Source: Kiritimatiellia bacterium (GTDB lineage Bacteria; Verrucomicrobiota; Kiritimatiellia; RFP12; UBA1067). From it: DNA of 6,514 bases. The notes beneath the pieces were generated by a model that saw nothing but the letters and a program-made list of their open reading frames with translations, searched no databases and was not told the DNA's origin. The stretch spans positions 1 through 6,514 of the forward strand of contig CAAGNL010000292.1 of the NCBI GenBank assembly GCA_900771305.1, read 5' to 3'. The position numbers and the translations under genes were made by a program. This document shows, piece after piece, positions 1 through 6,379 of the stretch; the first letter of the stretch is position 1, and every line of letters starts with the position of its first letter.

Positions 1-29
1 GACGACTCGAAAAGCTCGAATGCACTTTT

Positions 30-47
30 GCTCAGATGCTCAGATGC
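30..47. repeat. Short tandem repeat, 8-bp unit
   Basis: The unit GCTCAGAT occurs twice in immediate succession (30-37 and 38-45), followed by GC, the start of a third copy. It lies in the non-coding stretch beyond the GH2 terminator. No function can be read from it; a two-copy repeat of this size could arise by replication slippage. Confidence 0.6.
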
Positions 48-52
48 CGAGG

Positions 53-88
53 TCGGTCAAGACCGCGCTAGCGGTGTTGACTGACCGA
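53..88. repeat. Nested inverted repeat (potential hairpin)
   Basis: The outer arms TCGGTCA (53-59) and TGACCGA (82-88) are perfect reverse complements of 7 bp. Inside them lies a second perfect pair, ACCGC (62-66) and GCGGT (71-75), around the loop GCTA. CGGTC (54-58) can alternatively pair with GACCG (61-65), so two competing folds exist. There is no T-run on either side, so it does not look like an intrinsic terminator. It lies left of the GH2 terminator, in a stretch where no gene is visible. It could be the structured end of a transcript from outside the window or a protein-binding site; the sequence does not decide. Confidence 0.45.
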
Positions 89-110
89 GTACTCAAGAGG
101 CCCCAGTTGA

Positions 111-150
111 GACGAAAGAAGCCGGCCGCGGGGACGCAGCCGGCGTCTTA
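111..150 (-). terminator. Rho-independent terminator of the GH2 gene
   Basis: On the minus strand GCCGGCTGCG (144-135) pairs with CGCGGCCGGC (130-121) across the tetraloop TCCC, giving a 10-bp GC-rich stem. It is followed by TTCTTTCGTC (120-111). Upstream A-rich bases (150-146) can pair with the first T residues and extend the stem. The only imperfect pair is G.U in minus-strand RNA but C.A in plus-strand RNA, so the fold favours minus-strand transcripts. The stem begins 30 nt after the GH2 stop codon. The T-tract is interrupted, so efficiency may be moderate. Confidence 0.75.
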
Positions 151-174
151 CTTTGGGATTTCCCTGAGCGCCGC

Positions 175-2022
175 TTATCGGACAGACTCGACTCTGGCGC
201 GGATCCTGTCATGCGCCGCCTTGAGAACCGCGGGATTGTACTTGAGCACCTTGCGGTCGTAGGTCATGAGTCCGTTGATCTCGATCTCGACGTCGGTCGT
301 CTGCGTGTAGACGCTGCCGCCAAGCCCCTTGGCCGCCAGGTCGACCACCCGGTCCATCAGGCCGAGGTAGGTCTTCTCGAGACCTTCAAGGGTCTTCGTG
401 TCCTCGATGCCACCATAGCCCCAGTTGCCCTTCCCGTCCTTGGGCTCCTTCCAGAGGTGTCCCTGGACCGGGTGGCCGAGGCCACCGAACTCACCGAGGA
501 ACGAGACCCGGCGGTCATTGACGTCGAACATCGTCGGGCCACGGTAGAGGTGCATGTCGACGGCGTCGGCCGCTTCGCACTCGCCAGCGGGCTTGTGCTG
601 CGTCTGGACGCGCTTCTCCCAGTTCCAGCCTTCAGGCAGAAGATGGCCGCCCTCCCAGTCCCAGCAGCCGGAGGGTCCGTTCACGAGACGGGTGGGGTCG
701 TAGCGGCGCACGAAATCGAGTGTCGAGTGGGTCAGGAACTGACCGGGCTGCGTCCAGCCCTCGTTGTAGGGCACCCACATGACGATGGACGGCACCGAGT
801 ACAGGTTGTCCATCATCTGCTTGAGCTCTTCGCGGTAGAAGCCATATCGCTTGACCGTGTCGACGAGCATGGGGTCCTTCCAGCTGCCGCTGCCGCTGGG
901 CATATCCTGCAGCACGAGGAGGCCCATCTTGTCGCAGAGCGCATAGTAGCGCATCGGCTCGACCTTGATGTGCTTGCGCATCATGTTGAAGCCGCAGTCC
1001 TTGAGGACCTTGATGTCATACGCCATCGCCTCTTCCGAGGGGGGCGTGAGCAGGCCGTCCGGCCACCAGCCCTGGTCGAGCGTGCCGAGAATGAAGTAGG
1101 GCTTGTTGTTGAGGTAGAAGCGGAGGTAGCCGTCCTTGTCCTTGCCCTTCGAGAACTTGCGCATGCCGAAGTAGCCCTCGAAGGCGTCCTTCTCGAACTT
1201 TGCCTTGAAGGTGTAGAGATTCGGCGATTCGGGGCTCCAGAGCTTGAAGTCCTTCGGCATCTTGATGACCAGACGCTGCGTCGCATCGGCCTTGCCGGAG
1301 GCGACCTTGCTGCCGTCCGCGTCGAAGATTTCGACCTTGACGTCTTCGTCCAGCTCCTCGCCCACGGTCTTGAACGTGAAGGAGACCTCGCCCTTGTCGA
1401 TGTCCGGCGTGACCTTGTAGGACTCGACGTAGGTCTCGGCGACCTCTTCCATCCACACCGTCTGCCAGATGCCAGAGACGCGCGTGTAGAAGCAACCCTT
1501 CGGCGTGAAGCTCTGCTTGCCGCGGGAATTGACGAAGTCCTCGGTGGGGTCCCAGACGCAGAGCGTGAGCTCGTTCTCGCCGGCCTTCACAAAGTCGGTG
1601 ATGTCGATCGTGAAGGTGTTCTGTCCGCCCTCGTGGGGCACATCCGTCACCTCGGTGTGTCCGATGAAGACCATCGTGCGGAAGTCGACGCCGCCGAAGT
1701 GCAGCAGAATGCGTTTGCCGGGCTGCGGATGGCAGGTGATCTTGCGCGTGTACCAGAGGAACTCGTCGGGCTGAATCAGACGCTCGACGCCGGAGAGCTT
1801 GGACTCGATCGCGAACGGCACGAGGATTTTCCCCTCCCAGGTCGTTGGACGCCCGGGGGTGTTGGTGACGCTGGTCACCGCATAGTCCCATTGGCCATTG
1901 AGGTTCGTCCAGTTCGCGCGGACCATCTGCGGCCGAGGATACTCTCGCCACGCATTTTCGGGTGTGACCTTTTCGCCCCAGGTCGTCATCAGGGTGGCGG
2001 CCGCCAAAATCGCTCCAAACAT
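175..2022 (-). CDS. Glycoside hydrolase family 2 protein (beta-glycosidase)
   Basis: This 615-aa protein is close to the length of E. coli beta-glucuronidase and has the three-part GH2 layout. A jelly-roll sugar-binding domain spans about residues 25-195 (NLNGQWDYAV near 41; GVDFRTMVFIG near 111). An Ig-like domain spans about 196-288. A TIM barrel runs from about 295 to 600. The catalytic acid/base is Glu421 in WVPYNEGW and the nucleophile is Glu511 in FLGEFGG. DMHLYRGP (His491) and DQGWWPDGL (316-324) look like active-site loops. GH2 enzymes hydrolyse beta-linked glycosides with retention of configuration. The uidA-type NxK glucuronide motif is absent: NKKG aligns here with EING (581-584), so glucuronidase activity is unlikely and beta-galactosidase or another specificity remains open. 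Residues 1-14 are hydrophobic and could be a short signal peptide, but there is no positive n-region, so export is uncertain. The start at 2022 is set by AAGGA five bases upstream. The gene lies 108 nt after hydA, behind a terminator-like hairpin, and ends in its own terminator. Confidence 0.9.
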   Translation of the reverse strand: MFGAILAAATLMTTWGEKVTPENAWREYPRPQMVRANWTNLNGQWDYAVTSVTNTPGRPTTWEGKILVPFAIESKLSGVERLIQPDEFLWYTRKITCHPQPGKRILLHFGGVDFRTMVFIGHTEVTDVPHEGGQNTFTIDITDFVKAGENELTLCVWDPTEDFVNSRGKQSFTPKGCFYTRVSGIWQTVWMEEVAETYVESYKVTPDIDKGEVSFTFKTVGEELDEDVKVEIFDADGSKVASGKADATQRLVIKMPKDFKLWSPESPNLYTFKAKFEKDAFEGYFGMRKFSKGKDKDGYLRFYLNNKPYFILGTLDQGWWPDGLLTPPSEEAMAYDIKVLKDCGFNMMRKHIKVEPMRYYALCDKMGLLVLQDMPSGSGSWKDPMLVDTVKRYGFYREELKQMMDNLYSVPSIVMWVPYNEGWTQPGQFLTHSTLDFVRRYDPTRLVNGPSGCWDWEGGHLLPEGWNWEKRVQTQHKPAGECEAADAVDMHLYRGPTMFDVNDRRVSFLGEFGGLGHPVQGHLWKEPKDGKGNWGYGGIEDTKTLEGLEKTYLGLMDRVVDLAAKGLGGSVYTQTTDVEIEINGLMTYDRKVLKYNPAVLKAAHDRIRARVESVR

Positions 2023-2027
2023 AATGT

Positions 2028-2032
2028 TCCTT
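2028..2032 (-). promoter_or_regulatory. Ribosome binding site of the GH2 gene
   Basis: AAGGA, within AGAAGGAAC on the minus strand, sits 5 nt before the ATG at 2022. It fixes this start. The frame stays open further upstream, but there is no ATG, GTG or TTG before the in-frame TAG near 2127-2125. I see no convincing -35/-10 pair between the hairpin and this site. Confidence 0.7.
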
Positions 2033-2052
2033 CTCGTCTTTGCTGTCGATTC

Positions 2053-2097
2053 AAAAAAGGAGGACTCGGCCCCCGTCTCCGCGGAGACAAGGGCGAG
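2053..2097 (-). terminator. Probable terminator of the hydCBA operon
   Basis: The centre is a perfect 14-bp palindrome, GTCTCCGCGGAGAC (2075-2088). The stem continues outward after a small internal loop: CCC (2070-2072) faces GGG (2091-2093), and CTCG (2065-2068) faces CGAG (2094-2097). Read on the minus strand, the hairpin is followed by TCCTCC and then TTTTTT (2058-2053). The six bases between stem and T-run weaken it slightly. A smaller stem, GGCC-TTCT-GGCC (2125-2114), lies directly after the hydA stop. Both are in the 108-nt gap before the GH2 gene, so they separate the hydrogenase operon from it, perhaps with some read-through. Confidence 0.6.
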
Positions 2098-2130
2098 CCC
2101 AGCTTTCAGTTTCGGCCAGAAGGCCTAGAC

Positions 2131-3900
2131 TTACGCACGCGGGTTGTTGTGGTAGATCGTGTGGAGGAGGTGGTGAGCCTTCTCCGAACCGGGCGTGCCA
2201 AGATACTCCGCATAGAGCTTCTTGATATCGGGGTTCTCGTGCGAGAGACGGCAGGGCTTGCCGGCGTCCTCGGCGTAGAGACCCGCCATGCGCTGCTCGA
2301 TCGCGGCCTTGCGGTCACCCTTGATGTAGGGCTGACCACCGCCGTTGATGCAGCCACCAGGGCAGGCCATGATTTCAATGGCCTGGAAGCGGTTGCGGTC
2401 GGCGCGGACCATGTCGAGCACCTTGCGGGCGTTGCCGAGACCGGAGCAGACCGCCACGTTGACGGAGAGGCCGGGGGCGACTTCGACCTTGGCTTCCTTG
2501 ACGCCGTCGAGACCACGCACGGCGCGGAAGTTGATGGCATCGCCAGCGAGGTTCTTGCCGTCGTTGAGCATCGTGTAGACGCTGCGGAGCGCAGCCTCGA
2601 GCACGCCGCCCGTCACGCCGAAGATGACGCCGGCGCCGGTGGATTCGCCGAGCGGGCTGTCATACTCTTCGTCCTCGAGGTTGGCAAGGTTCACGCCGGC
2701 CTCGTGGAGCATCGCGACGAGTTCACGCGTCGTGACGACGTAGTCGACGTCCTTGACGCCGTTCGGGGCGAACTCGGGGCGCGCGGCCTCGTACTTCTTC
2801 GCCTGGCAGGGCATCACGGAGACGACAATAAGGTCCTCGGGCTTGACACCGATCTTCTCGGCATAGTAGCTCTTGGCGACCGCGCCGAACATCTGCTGCG
2901 GGCTCTTGCAGCTCGACGGGATGTCGAGAAGGTCCGGATAGTTATGCTCGAGGAAGTTGATCCAGCCCGGGCAGCAGGACGTGAGGATCGGCAGGTTCTT
3001 GCCGGACTTCACGCGCTCGACGAGCTCGTGGCCCTCTTCCATGATGGTGAGGTCGGCGGAGAAGTCCGTGTCGAACACCTTGTCGAAGCCGAGCTTGCGG
3101 AGGCCCGCGACGAGCTTACCCGTGACAGGTTCGCCCGGCTTGAAGCCGAATTCCTGGCCAACCGCCACGCGGACGGCCGGGGCCGTCTGGACGATGACCG
3201 TCTTGGTCGAATCGTGGATGGCCTTCCAGACCTTCTTGACGTAGCTGACGCCGACGATCGCACCGACGGGGCACACGTTGACGCACTGGCCGCAGAACGT
3301 GCAGCTCGAGTCCGCGAGCGGAATCATCGAAGCCGTGCCGACCTTGGCGTTGAAGCCACGGCCGTTGCCGGTGAGGGCGCCGACGGTCTGCACCTTGTTG
3401 CAGACGGTCTCGCAGCGGCGGCACATCACGCACTTCGAGAGGTCGCGCAGAATGGCGGCCGACTCGTCGACGGGGAACGTGTTCATCTCGCCCCGGAACG
3501 GGATCTCGCGCACGCCGAACTCGGCGGCGAGCTTCTGCAGCTCGCACTCCTGGTTCTTCGCGCAGGTGAGGCACGTCTGCGGATGGTCGGAGAGGAGCAG
3601 TTCGAGAACGGTGCGGCGCGCCTTGAGGGCGCGGTTCGAATTCGTCCACACCTCCACGCCGTCGCGGGCGAGCGGGGTCGCGCAGGCCGGGACGAGGATC
3701 TTGCGGGGTCCGCGGATGCCCGTGGCCTCGACCACGCAGAGACGGCACGAAGCCGGCTTGTTTTCGGTTCCGCAGCCGACGTCCTTGCAGTAGCACAGCG
3801 TCGGGATGTGGACGTTGATCTTGTTCGCCGCATCGAGGATCGTCGAACCGGCGGGCACCTCAACCTTGGTGCCGTTGATGATAACGGTAACGTTTGCCAT
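2131..3900 (-). CDS. hydA: [FeFe]-hydrogenase catalytic subunit HydA of a trimeric NAD-linked hydrogenase
   Basis: This 589-aa subunit interconverts protons and H2 at the H-cluster and passes electrons to or from HydBC. The domains follow the usual order. An N-terminal [2Fe-2S] ferredoxin fold has probable ligands Cys36, 52, 55 and 73. A His-ligated [4Fe-4S] site is His106, Cys110, 113, 119. Two [4Fe-4S] sites follow (Cys157, 160, 163 with 210; Cys200, 203, 206 with 167, in the usual crossed pattern). The H-cluster domain carries all three signatures: TSCCPGW (Cys309 as proton relay, Cys310 as ligand), MPCQAKK (Cys365) and MACPGGC (Cys513, Cys517). The C-terminus, with SEKAHHLLH near 572-580, is the small-subunit-like region, and no extra C-terminal [2Fe-2S] domain is present. 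The start at 3900 is chosen because AAGGAG lies 10 nt upstream; a longer reading from 3957 would overlap hydB and add a low-complexity Arg/Ser leader. The loop between Cys36 and Cys52 is long and contains two extra Cys (38, 43). Maturation needs HydEFG, which are not in the window. Confidence 0.95.
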   Translation of the reverse strand: MANVTVIINGTKVEVPAGSTILDAANKINVHIPTLCYCKDVGCGTENKPASCRLCVVEATGIRGPRKILVPACATPLARDGVEVWTNSNRALKARRTVLELLLSDHPQTCLTCAKNQECELQKLAAEFGVREIPFRGEMNTFPVDESAAILRDLSKCVMCRRCETVCNKVQTVGALTGNGRGFNAKVGTASMIPLADSSCTFCGQCVNVCPVGAIVGVSYVKKVWKAIHDSTKTVIVQTAPAVRVAVGQEFGFKPGEPVTGKLVAGLRKLGFDKVFDTDFSADLTIMEEGHELVERVKSGKNLPILTSCCPGWINFLEHNYPDLLDIPSSCKSPQQMFGAVAKSYYAEKIGVKPEDLIVVSVMPCQAKKYEAARPEFAPNGVKDVDYVVTTRELVAMLHEAGVNLANLEDEEYDSPLGESTGAGVIFGVTGGVLEAALRSVYTMLNDGKNLAGDAINFRAVRGLDGVKEAKVEVAPGLSVNVAVCSGLGNARKVLDMVRADRNRFQAIEIMACPGGCINGGGQPYIKGDRKAAIEQRMAGLYAEDAGKPCRLSHENPDIKKLYAEYLGTPGSEKAHHLLHTIYHNNPRA

Positions 3901-3907
3901 TTTTCGA

Positions 3908-5839
3908 TTACTCCTTGACGATGGCCTTGAACGGGCACGCGCTGATACAGGCGCCACACTTGATGCACTTCTTCGCGTCGATGACGTGACGCTGCTTGAC
4001 CGCGCCCTCGATCGCGTTCACCGGGCAGTTGCGAGCGCACTTCGTGCAGCCCTTGCACTTGTCGGTAATCGTGAGCGTGTAGAGCTTCGTGCAGGTGCCG
4101 GCCGGGCACTTCTTGTCACGCACGTGGGCGAGGTACTCGTCGCGGAAGTAGCGGAGCGTGGAGAGAATCGGGTTCGGTGCCGTCTGGCCAAGGCCGCAGA
4201 GCGCGGTGTCCTTGATCGTGTTGGCGAGGTCCTCGAGCTCGACGAGCATCTCCTCCGTGCCATTGCCGTCGCAGATCTTGTCCAGCATCTCGAGCATGCG
4301 GCGCGTGCCGATACGGCAGGGCGTACACTTGCCGCAGCTCTCGTCCTTCGTGAAGCCGAGGTAGAACTTCGCCATCGCGGGCATGCAGTCCTTGTCGGAG
4401 AGGACGATCATGCCGCCGGAGCCCATCATCGAGCCGATCTTGCCGAGGTTCATGTAGTCGATCGGCGTGTCGAGGTTCTCGGCCGTGATGCAGCCGCCGG
4501 ACGGACCGCCCGTCTGCACCGCCTTGAACGCATGGCCGCCGGAGATGCCACCGCCAATGTCGTAGATGATTTCGCGGAGCGTCGTGCCCATCGGAACTTC
4601 GACGAGGCCGACGTTGTTGACCTGGCCGGCGAGGGCGAACACCTTCGTGCCGGAGTTGCCGGAAACAGTCTTGACCCAGTTGCCCTTCTCGTCGACTTCG
4701 GTCTTCCAGTTGCCGATCTGCGAGTACCACTTGGCGCCCTTCGTGAGAATCACGGGGATGGACGCGTAGGTCTCGACGTTGTTCACGTTCGTGGAGCAGC
4801 CCCAGTAGCCGCCACCGATGTTGGCGGGGAACGGCGGCTTCGTCGTGGGCTCGCCACGCTGGCCTTCCATCGAGTGGATGAGGGCCGTCTCTTCGCCGCA
4901 GACGAACGCGCCGGCGCCGAGCTTGATCTCGATGTCGAAGTTGAAGCCCGTGCCGAGGATGTTCTTGCCGAGCAGGCCGATTTCGCGGGCCTGGTCGATC
5001 GCCAGCTGGAGACGGTTCACCGCGAGCGGGTATTCCGCGCGGATGTAGACGAGGCCGTTCTGGGCGCCGATCGCGTACGCGCCGATCGCCATCGCCTCGA
5101 TGACCGAGCTCGGATCGCCTTCCATGATGGAGCGGTCCATGAACGCGCCCGGGTCGCCTTCATCGGCGTTGCAGACGATGTACTTCTCGTCGGCCTGGAC
5201 GCCCGCCGCGATCTTCCACTTGAGACCGGTGGGGAAGCCCGCACCGCCGCGGCCGCAGATGCCGGAGTTCAAGACTTCCTGAACGACTTCGGCCGGTGTC
5301 ATCTGCGTGAGGGCCTTCGCAAGACCCTGGTAGCCCGAGTTCGCGATGTAGTCCTCGATGGACTCGGCGTCGATCAGGCCGCAGTTGCGGAGCGCGATAC
5401 GCTGCTGCTTCGCGTAGAACGGCATCTTCGCGTAGTCGTCGATCTTCGCCTTGAGCGTGGGCTCCACATAGAGGAGGCGCTCGACGACCTCGTGGCCGAC
5501 GATGTGCTTCTGGACAATCTCCTTCGCGTCCTCGGGCGTCACCTGCACGTAGAACACGTTGTCGGGCATCACCTTGACGATCGGGCCCTGGGCGCAGAAG
5601 CCAAAGCAGCCCGTCTGGACGACCTTGACGTCGGCCTCGAGGCCGGCGGCCTTGATCTCATCGCGGAGGTTCGCCATGAGCGTCTGGGAGGCGGAGGCGT
5701 GGCAGCCCGTACCGCCGCAGCAGAGGATATCCTTCTTCCTGGAGTCGATCGCGCCCTGGGAGACGAGGCGGAGGGCCAACTTGCCCTTCGCGGCCTCGAA
5801 CGCGGCGTCGAGATCGGCCTTGCTCGTGATCTTGTTCAT
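3908..5839 (-). CDS. hydB: NuoF-like diaphorase subunit HydB (FMN, NADH and multiple Fe-S clusters)
   Basis: This 643-aa subunit binds NAD(H) and FMN and is the proposed site where electrons are split between NAD and ferredoxin in HydABC enzymes. An N-terminal thioredoxin-like [2Fe-2S] domain has Cys41, 46, 78 and 82. The NuoF core follows, with the glycine-rich NADH motif GRGGAGFPTG (196-205), the FMN motif NADEGDPGAFMDR (224-236) and GAGAFVCGEETALI (308-321). An SLBB-type region comes next, then a [4Fe-4S] site ESCGKCTPCR with Cys502, 505, 508 and distal Cys548. A CPAGTC motif (578-583) precedes a C-terminal two-[4Fe-4S] ferredoxin domain with Cys595, 598, 601, 605 and Cys625, 628, 631, 635. 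Having both terminal Fe-S domains fits the bifurcating architecture; activity is inferred. There is an apparent insertion of about 15 residues between WYSQIG and GTKVFALAG (377-396). The gene begins 8 nt after the hydC stop with only weak Shine-Dalgarno matches, which suggests translational coupling. Its last codons form the ribosome binding site of hydA. Confidence 0.95.
   Translation of the reverse strand: MNKITSKADLDAAFEAAKGKLALRLVSQGAIDSRKKDILCCGGTGCHASASQTLMANLRDEIKAAGLEADVKVVQTGCFGFCAQGPIVKVMPDNVFYVQVTPEDAKEIVQKHIVGHEVVERLLYVEPTLKAKIDDYAKMPFYAKQQRIALRNCGLIDAESIEDYIANSGYQGLAKALTQMTPAEVVQEVLNSGICGRGGAGFPTGLKWKIAAGVQADEKYIVCNADEGDPGAFMDRSIMEGDPSSVIEAMAIGAYAIGAQNGLVYIRAEYPLAVNRLQLAIDQAREIGLLGKNILGTGFNFDIEIKLGAGAFVCGEETALIHSMEGQRGEPTTKPPFPANIGGGYWGCSTNVNNVETYASIPVILTKGAKWYSQIGNWKTEVDEKGNWVKTVSGNSGTKVFALAGQVNNVGLVEVPMGTTLREIIYDIGGGISGGHAFKAVQTGGPSGGCITAENLDTPIDYMNLGKIGSMMGSGGMIVLSDKDCMPAMAKFYLGFTKDESCGKCTPCRIGTRRMLEMLDKICDGNGTEEMLVELEDLANTIKDTALCGLGQTAPNPILSTLRYFRDEYLAHVRDKKCPAGTCTKLYTLTITDKCKGCTKCARNCPVNAIEGAVKQRHVIDAKKCIKCGACISACPFKAIVKE
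3911..3916 (-). promoter_or_regulatory. Ribosome binding site of hydA, inside the hydB 3' end
   Basis: AAGGAG encodes the final Lys-Glu of HydB and is followed directly by its TAA stop (3910-3908). The hydA ATG lies 10 nt downstream of the motif. This decides for the start at 3900 and places the hydA initiation region under ribosomes finishing hydB, so coupled translation is likely. Confidence 0.8.
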
Positions 5840-5847
5840 TTTAAAGC

Positions 5848-6360
5848 TCAGCCTTTCGCCTTGAATTCGTTGATGATTTCGACGGCCTTCGCAGGCGTCA
5901 CCTTGCCGTACACCTGGTCATTGACCATCATGACCGGCGCGAGACCGCAGGCGCCGACGCAGCGGAGGGCGCTGACGGAGAAGAGACCGTCGGCCGTGGG
6001 GTGCGTGTCGGCCTGAACGCCGAGCACACGCTCGATTTCGCGCAGGACGCCCTCGGAACCCTTCACGTAGCACGCCGTGCCGAGGCAGACGTTGATCACG
6101 TACTTGCCCTTCGGCTTCGTGGTGAAGTAGTTGTAGAACGAGACGACGCCGGAGACGGCGCTCTCGGGGATGTTCATCTTCGCGGCAACGTGCTGCTGCA
6201 CTTCGCGGGGCAGATAGCCGAAAATGTGCTGGGCGCGGTGGAGAATCTGGATAAGACGACCGCGCCGACGCTCATCGGTGAGGTCCAACTTCAGACCATC
6301 GATGAACGCATCGAGCTCGGCATACTTCCCGGCCACGGCCGGTGAGCAGTTTTCGCACAT
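5848..6360 (-). CDS. hydC: NuoE-like [2Fe-2S] subunit HydC
   Basis: This 170-aa thioredoxin-like [2Fe-2S] protein matches the NuoE/24-kDa family in length and layout. A helical N-terminal half (RRRGRLIQILHRAQHIFGYLP, broken here after HRAQ for reading: residues 31-51) leads into the conserved region around SGVVSFYNYFT (70-80). The cluster ligands are Cys92 and Cys97 (CLGTAC), then Cys134 and Cys138 (CVGAC). In HydABC it docks on HydB beside the FMN and carries one [2Fe-2S] cluster of the NADH arm. It is the first gene of the operon. The start at 6360 is supported by AAGGAA 8 nt upstream. The sequence opens MCENC, giving a second CxxC-type pair (Cys2, Cys5) outside the family's cluster motif. 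The family assignment is firm; the name hydC rests on the adjacent hydB and hydA. Confidence 0.93.
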   Translation of the reverse strand: MCENCSPAVAGKYAELDAFIDGLKLDLTDERRRGRLIQILHRAQHIFGYLPREVQQHVAAKMNIPESAVSGVVSFYNYFTTKPKGKYVINVCLGTACYVKGSEGVLREIERVLGVQADTHPTADGLFSVSALRCVGACGLAPVMMVNDQVYGKVTPAKAVEIINEFKAKG

Positions 6361-6368
6361 GTGACGAG

Positions 6369-6374
6369 TTCCTT
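6369..6374 (-). promoter_or_regulatory. Ribosome binding site of hydC
   Basis: AAGGAA, within AAAAGGAAC, sits 8 nt before the ATG at 6360. This is good spacing and supports that start. Confidence 0.75.
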
Positions 6375-6379
6375 TTGTT

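Noticed and set aside
20..262. An 80-codon plus-strand frame at the left edge
   Set aside because: It crosses the tandem repeat, the nested inverted repeat, the terminator and the 3' end of the GH2 gene, and has no ribosome binding site or recognisable sequence.
2023..2055. An N-terminal extension of the GH2 protein encoding Lys-Thr-Arg-Arg-Asn, which would complete a signal peptide
   Set aside because: The frame is open, but there is no ATG, GTG or TTG; the AGA-AGG codons are better explained as the Shine-Dalgarno of the start at 2022.
211..3918. A 1235-codon open frame on the plus strand, antisense to the GH2 gene and hydA
   Set aside because: It runs across two real genes and their intergenic gap, is dominated by Val, Leu, Arg, Asp, Glu, Ala and His, and shows no recognisable domain. 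Long antisense frames like this arise from GC-rich codon bias in the genes opposite.
3901..3957. An upstream start for hydA adding 19 residues
   Set aside because: The extension is Arg/Ser rich, overlaps the hydB ferredoxin domain and lacks a ribosome binding site, whereas 3900 has AAGGAG at good spacing.
3806..6016. A 736-codon open frame on the plus strand, antisense to hydB, hydA and hydC
   Set aside because: It has the same low-complexity composition and no domain or ribosome binding site, while the opposite strand encodes unmistakable hydrogenase subunits.
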